Below are positions 7,801 through 10,323 of a stretch of DNA of 10,323 nt, in pieces (the stretch's first letter is position 1; every line of letters begins with the position of its first letter). The notes under the pieces are model-generated. The model was not told the DNA's origin. It worked only from the letters and a program-made list of their open reading frames with translations, and did not search any database. Both the position numbers and the translations under genes were made by a program. Source of the DNA: Microbotryum silenes-acaulis (Eukaryota; Basidiomycota; Microbotryomycetes; Microbotryales; Microbotryaceae); NCBI GenBank assembly GCA_003665825.1, contig QPFY01000088.1, positions 1 through 10,323 of the forward strand, read 5' to 3'.

Positions 7801-10288
7801 GTGAAGCGTACTTTTATGTGAGCGAGGCCCGGCGCCTCTTGGGCGACCAGGTTCCTCGATTTGGACACGTTGACGCCGTTGCGTGAGTTCATTCTAACGT
7901 CCAAGGTCACACAAAGAAATGATCACTGACTTTATTGCATGACAGCCGTACCTATGGGGAGCCCGCCGGAAAAAGCGCAGCTCTAAAAGCGCACCGAGAA
8001 CTAGTTCTTAGTGCGGTCTTTGGCGGCGCCCTTCTCAGTGGTGGCTCCGCGAATTCCGCCCTCGCAGGTCCGCGAGCGAATGAAGGTGACACACCCGTCA
8101 GAAAGATGAAGCAAATGCGCGACTGCCTACTGACAGGGACCCATCTTGAAACGGACAGATTGTTGTCCACTGAACTCATGGACTTCGTCTTACTTGAGTA
8201 TACACAATACCTGGCAAAGCAAATGCGAGACCACGCAATCAAGGCGGATCGCGTGGAGCTCGACGGTTTCATACGGATCAACCGTGTCAATGCAGGAGCC
8301 GAAGCCATTGAGGTGGAGCAACATCGACTTGCAACTCGACTTGAAGCACAGCTCCAAGCGGTTTCCAGCTGGGAGAAAGATCCGACCGGACAATGGTCGC
8401 CATTTGAAAACAAAAGTGCGTACTTGCCCCAATGACTATAGATGGCCCTGAGCTTATTGTATACTACAACTTCCTCGGACTGCACAGACGACTGTCAATA
8501 GTGATGGACGCCTTTTCGGACAATCCTACAATTGACTACAATGCGCACATCAACGGGAGCATCTCGGTCTTTGCGGCAAATGCGATCGACCGCTTAGCCA
8601 TGCGCCGAAATGGAGGCGCGGTCTTCATCGAAAACCAGCTAGGAACCTTTTCAACAACCGCCATTGCCTACGAACTTCTACTCATTGCCTTTGGGAAAGA
8701 TCACCCGTCTATCAAAGGTCTTGCAAAACCCAGCCCGCACAATGTCGGCAATCCACCTCACGCCAGGTGGATGTCGGGATTCCGAGAGATCGGACCTCCT
8801 TTTGGGATCGACCCGGACGCCAAATCACAGGCAAACAATCATAGCCACTCGACGTAAGTCTAAACCCTGTACTGTACACCGCCTTCTTGGCACAGGCGGT
8901 GCACGGTCAATCCTCCATGCACCGCGTTCCAGCATTTCCGTGACCAACAATCCGCGGTCGGTTGTTTGACGAGTGCAGCACGAATTCCCTGTGCACTGGA
9001 ACCCTCTGAAGTCGGGCGCTTCCCCACCTTCTGAAACCTTTTTACTTGATTGCTGATACCAATAATCTTATGACATCAGTCTTTCGAGCTCAACCCTTCG
9101 GTGCTTCTCACCCTTGTTCAGGAATATATTGTCGAACACAAGATCCACTGGTTCCCAATTGCCAAGCCTTATGGGACTGGCAAATTCACCTTGCTTTGCT
9201 GCAACTATCGCAAAGTTGCTGAGGCATCCTCAACACGTCGTCCAGCACCCGCAGCAGCAGCAATGATCATCGACGACGAGGCCGACAGCGAGGAAGAAGA
9301 AGACACAACTCCGGACCCTCAAGCATATTTTGGCTGTCCGCTGTTTGACACTCAGGAGCCCTTGCTGCTTGGAACATTCAAGGGTGATTTTCGTCGCCTG
9401 GTCAACACAATTGGACAGAAGGACAACATGGGAAAACCATGCTGGCGTACTCAGTGGAACTTCATGCTCAATCATTTTGACTGGAACAAGCCCGAACACA
9501 AGGTGAATCCCTCCCCAACTTCTACTCCCTTTTGCGACATTGACCAAAAGTGACATGTTTGTCCCTCAGTACTTTGCCATTCTTGCATTGTGCTACACGG
9601 CCCCCACTGATCATCAAACATGGCCCGTTGTTGCAAAGGCTCGTCCTGAAGCAGCCAAAGTTGTAGGTGACCCCATGCTGCGCCAGAGCTCAAGATAAAG
9701 AGCTCAAACTACCTCCTGGGTCCTTACCCACAGGGCAACCACAATGCACCAACAGACAGTGTTGGGCCCGCATCAAGCCTCCCAAGTCAAGACCTCGTTT
9801 CCAAGTCGTCTGGGTCCTCATTGGATATCTGATGTACCGCTTTGATCCACGATCCGGTACCCACGCTCTACGCCTTATGAAGACGTTTCAGCACTGTTTT
9901 CATACTTTGCAGACCGATTCCAGCTAAAGCTCCCGACTCTTCTCTCAAATAAACCCGCTCAACCTCAACAGTGCAACAGGATATCTTCATTTATATGATT
10001 CATCTCGTTCCAAACCTGCACTGCCGGTCATTGGTGGCATTCGTGATGGGGGTGTCCTTGTGACAACCAATCAAGCCAGCCCAAGCGACATCAGAATCAG
10101 GTAAGCTGGGTGGTATACTTTCCTGTAGGCAGCTGCCTGCAAGATCACTGAGACTTCATCACAGACTGGCAGCATTAGAGCATGCATGGACAAATGGAAA
10201 CTATCAACAGCTGCTGTTCCGTTTTACGGCAGCCAATCCCAGGCGATGCTCGATGATTTTTTCAATGTTTAGTCAAGCAGGCCTGTAA
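4880..10288 (+). CDS. Gene B: large spliced protein of unknown family, about 1,300 aa, with frame breaks
   Basis: Exons by frame and splice sites: …4880, 5232-5940, 6010-6333/4, about 6352/6361-6510, 6629-6866, 6942-7083, 7157-7251, 7529-7882, 7946-8415, 8442-8853, 9080-9502, 9570-about 9666, 9734-10100 and 10165-10288 (TAA). Phase agrees at 5941-6009, 6511-6628, 6867-6941, 7084-7156, 7883-7945, 8416-8441, 9503-9569 and 10101-10164. It fails at 6334-6360, 7252-7528 and 8854-9079, and inside 9734-9960. The protein has an acidic N-terminus (SGSEAEDD, DDMDDNVTDEES), then mixed alpha/beta-like sequence, a second acidic linker (IIDDEADSEEEEDTTPD, about 9265-9315) and a hydrophobic end (RLAALEHAWTNGNYQQLLFRF). 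No transmembrane segment, signal peptide, zinc cluster or transposase motif was recognised. It could be a pseudogene, a gene with unseen microexons, or more than one gene. Confidence 0.6.
5051..5074. repeat. 24-nt palindrome family, best copy
   Basis: 22 of 24 positions match the ideal palindrome: left arm GTGCACGGTC, right arm CGTGCAC. It lies in the inferred 5' intron of gene B. Confidence 0.85.
5173..5196. repeat. 24-nt palindrome family, diverged copy
   Basis: Only 15 of 24 positions match, but the GTGCA and GTGCAC ends are exactly 24 nt apart as in the other copies. It lies in the inferred 5' intron of gene B, 122 nt after the 5051 copy. Confidence 0.5.
5232..5940 (+). other. Gene B first large exon
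   Basis: A clean 709-nt exon. The upstream in-frame TGA at 5222-5224 means the frame must begin after it, and CAG at 5229-5231 is a good acceptor with a GCTGAC branch-like site about 20 nt upstream. After an acidic low-complexity start, it reads RSKVYLDYVLVVGEPGQPLL, FLNLQLKKWFTHLNVKKDEL and YRLGEINMGTLFLVLVHVEG, which look like a folded domain. The next in-frame ATG is at 5306 (AACATGG context), the fallback start if the split-ATG model is wrong. The donor GTGAGC at 5941 continues in phase 2 into 6010. Confidence 0.65.
6010..6337 (+). other. Gene B exon ending at an in-frame TAG
   Basis: It joins the previous exon cleanly (SDSV then FATVCGGNKKKDKTYKLNNE). Coding quality stays high through FVVIEYGQNILLSDDTPIRA and FSRAFLPNPTHISLAIATNIE and then meets TAG at 6335-6337. 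The next strong coding block begins at ATG 6361 (MQNAGAYIWIPTCGAFYEEV) in another frame, with its own upstream stop at 6349-6351. The only GT…AG pair between them (6334-6360) is 27 nt and out of phase by one. Confidence 0.55.
7282..7305. repeat. 24-nt palindrome family, gene B intron copy 1
   Basis: 20 of 24 positions match the ideal palindrome; GTGCACGA at the left and AATTCACCGTG towards the right. First of three copies in the intron 7252-7528. Confidence 0.8.
7362..7385. repeat. 24-nt palindrome family, gene B intron copy 2
   Basis: 18 of 24 positions match. The changes at positions 6 and 19 are compensatory: arms GTGCATG and CATGCAC still pair, so the hairpin potential is kept while the sequence changes. 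Confidence 0.75.
7428..7451. repeat. 24-nt palindrome family, gene B intron copy 3, right end decayed
   Basis: 17 of 24 positions match. The left GTGCAC and the core AATTCACC are intact, while the right arm has lost GTGCAC. Confidence 0.6.
7529..8415 (+). other. Gene B central region, two well-spliced exons
   Basis: Exons 7529-7882 and 7946-8415 are joined by a textbook 63-nt intron (donor GTGAGT, TGAC branch site, CAG) in phase 2. Sequence such as FRGAYKHVFTLLLDIITHHATV, ALCERLVHYSISGHPKTITNVF and LDLATGALNGEAYFYVSEARRLLGD is mostly helical. An Ala/Gly-rich patch (LSAVFGGALLSGGSANSALAGP) follows, then an Arg/Gln-rich helix set ending at FENK. No catalytic motif stands out. Confidence 0.6.
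8416..8441 (+). other. Candidate ultra-short 26-nt intron in gene B
   Basis: Unspliced, the frame stops at TGA within 8433-8435. Removing GTGCGT…TATAG (26 nt) joins AAA-A to AT-GGC in perfect phase and continues NGPELIVYYNFLGL…. A TGAC branch-like motif lies inside. An alternative acceptor at 8500-8501 (86-nt intron) also keeps phase but deletes plausible coding sequence. Confidence 0.45.
8899..8922. repeat. 24-nt palindrome family, gene B intron copy
   Basis: 20 of 24 positions match: GTGCACGGTCAAT at the left, ATGCAC at the right. Lies in the intron 8854-9079. Just upstream, CACCGCC (8877-8883) and GGCGGTG (8895-8901) form a separate 7-bp hairpin overlapping its left end. Confidence 0.8.
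8973..8996. repeat. 24-nt palindrome family, gene B intron copy
   Basis: 18 of 24 positions match: GTGCA at the left, core GAATTCC, GTGCAC at the right. It starts 74 nt after the 8899 copy in the same intron. Confidence 0.7.
9080..9502 (+). other. Gene B exon with acidic linker
   Basis: It opens after a CAG acceptor in phase 0 (SFELNPSVLLTLVQEYIVEHKIHWF), then has FTLLCCNYRKV, a Pro/Ala-rich hinge with four Ala codons, the acidic run, and a second ordered part (YFGCPLFDTQEPLLLGTFKG, CWRTQWNFMLNHFDWNKPEHK). It is spliced in phase 0 to YFAILALCYTAPTDHQTWPV at 9570. No known domain recognised. Confidence 0.6.
9734..10288 (+). other. Gene B 3' exons: disrupted penultimate exon, clean last exon
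   Basis: Convincing peptides sit in two frames: PYEDVSALFSYFADRFQLKLP (about 9875-9940) and LFSQINPLNLNSATGYLHLY through RDGGVLVTTNQASPSDIRI (about 9940-10100). There is no GT donor between them, so a one-base insertion (or two-base loss) near the CTCTTCTCTC run is needed. The first of these frames also has a TGA near 9840. The last intron (10101-10164, GTAAGC…CACAG) and last exon (RLAALEHAWTNGNYQQLL to TAA) are regular. Confidence 0.5.
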
Positions 10289-10323
10289 CCAGTTCCTTTT
10301 TATATGGACACTTTCCAAATACC

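Larger units (their letters stand above)
8854..9079 (+). other. Gene B long intron with two palindrome copies; phases disagree
   Basis: A GTAAGT donor in phase 2 (TCG-AC) and a GACATCAG acceptor opening TCT-TTC-GAG in phase 0 bound a 226-nt stretch. CTGATACC and TTATGAC supply branch-like motifs near the 3' end. The one-base discrepancy has the same direction as in the other palindrome-bearing introns. Confidence 0.5.

Noticed and set aside
7952..8485. A 177-codon minus-strand open frame
   Set aside because: Antisense to the well-spliced gene B exon 7946-8415; Ser/Arg-rich composition typical of a shadow.
1..10323. Transposon ends (terminal inverted or long direct repeats) or a CRISPR-like array
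   Set aside because: No matching termini were found at the window edges, and the palindromes are irregularly spaced, diverged and intronic, unlike repeat-spacer arrays.

Overview
The window looks like nuclear DNA of a filamentous fungus, most likely a basidiomycete. It carries intron-rich genes whose exons are joined by short introns (mostly 63-75 nt) with GTAAGT/GTGAGT-type donors, CTGAC/CTAAT-like branch sites and YAG acceptors. No bacterial signals (Shine-Dalgarno sites, operons), rRNA, tRNA or CRISPR array were seen. The species cannot be named from this sequence alone.

Layout, left to right. (1) Bases 1-158: the probable C-terminal end of a plus-strand gene. (2) 414-4245, minus strand: gene A, a spliced gene of about 1,000 codons. 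Its second exon encodes a ParB/sulfiredoxin-fold (ParB-like nuclease) domain; the C-terminal third is a disordered, basic tail. (3) 4246-4879: a divergent promoter region, pyrimidine-rich on the gene A strand. (4) 4880-10288, plus strand: gene B, a very long spliced gene (about 1,300 codons, roughly 14 exons). I do not recognise its protein family. It has an acidic N-terminus and a second acidic linker. Its start codon appears to be split by an intron.

The most striking non-coding signal is a family of 24-bp near-palindromes with half-site GTGCACGGTGAA. Nine 24-nt copies and one 22-nt relative are present, and under my gene models every one lies in an intron: two in one gene A intron, one (22 nt) in another, and two, three and two in three gene B introns. 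A ParB-domain gene beside a set of palindromes invites a site/binder hypothesis, which the sequence does not prove.

The gene models are not clean. Three palindrome-bearing introns, plus a very short gap at 6334-6360, join exons whose phases disagree by one nucleotide in the same direction. Gene B also has an unspliceable frame change near 9,930-9,960. Either this is a partly decayed copy, or the sequence has indels, or there are microexons I cannot see. Function for the A/B pair is inference: a divergently transcribed pair, possibly multi-copy or mobile, with A as a nuclear ParB-like protein and B as a large partner. No terminal repeats or target-site duplications were found inside the window to confirm mobility.
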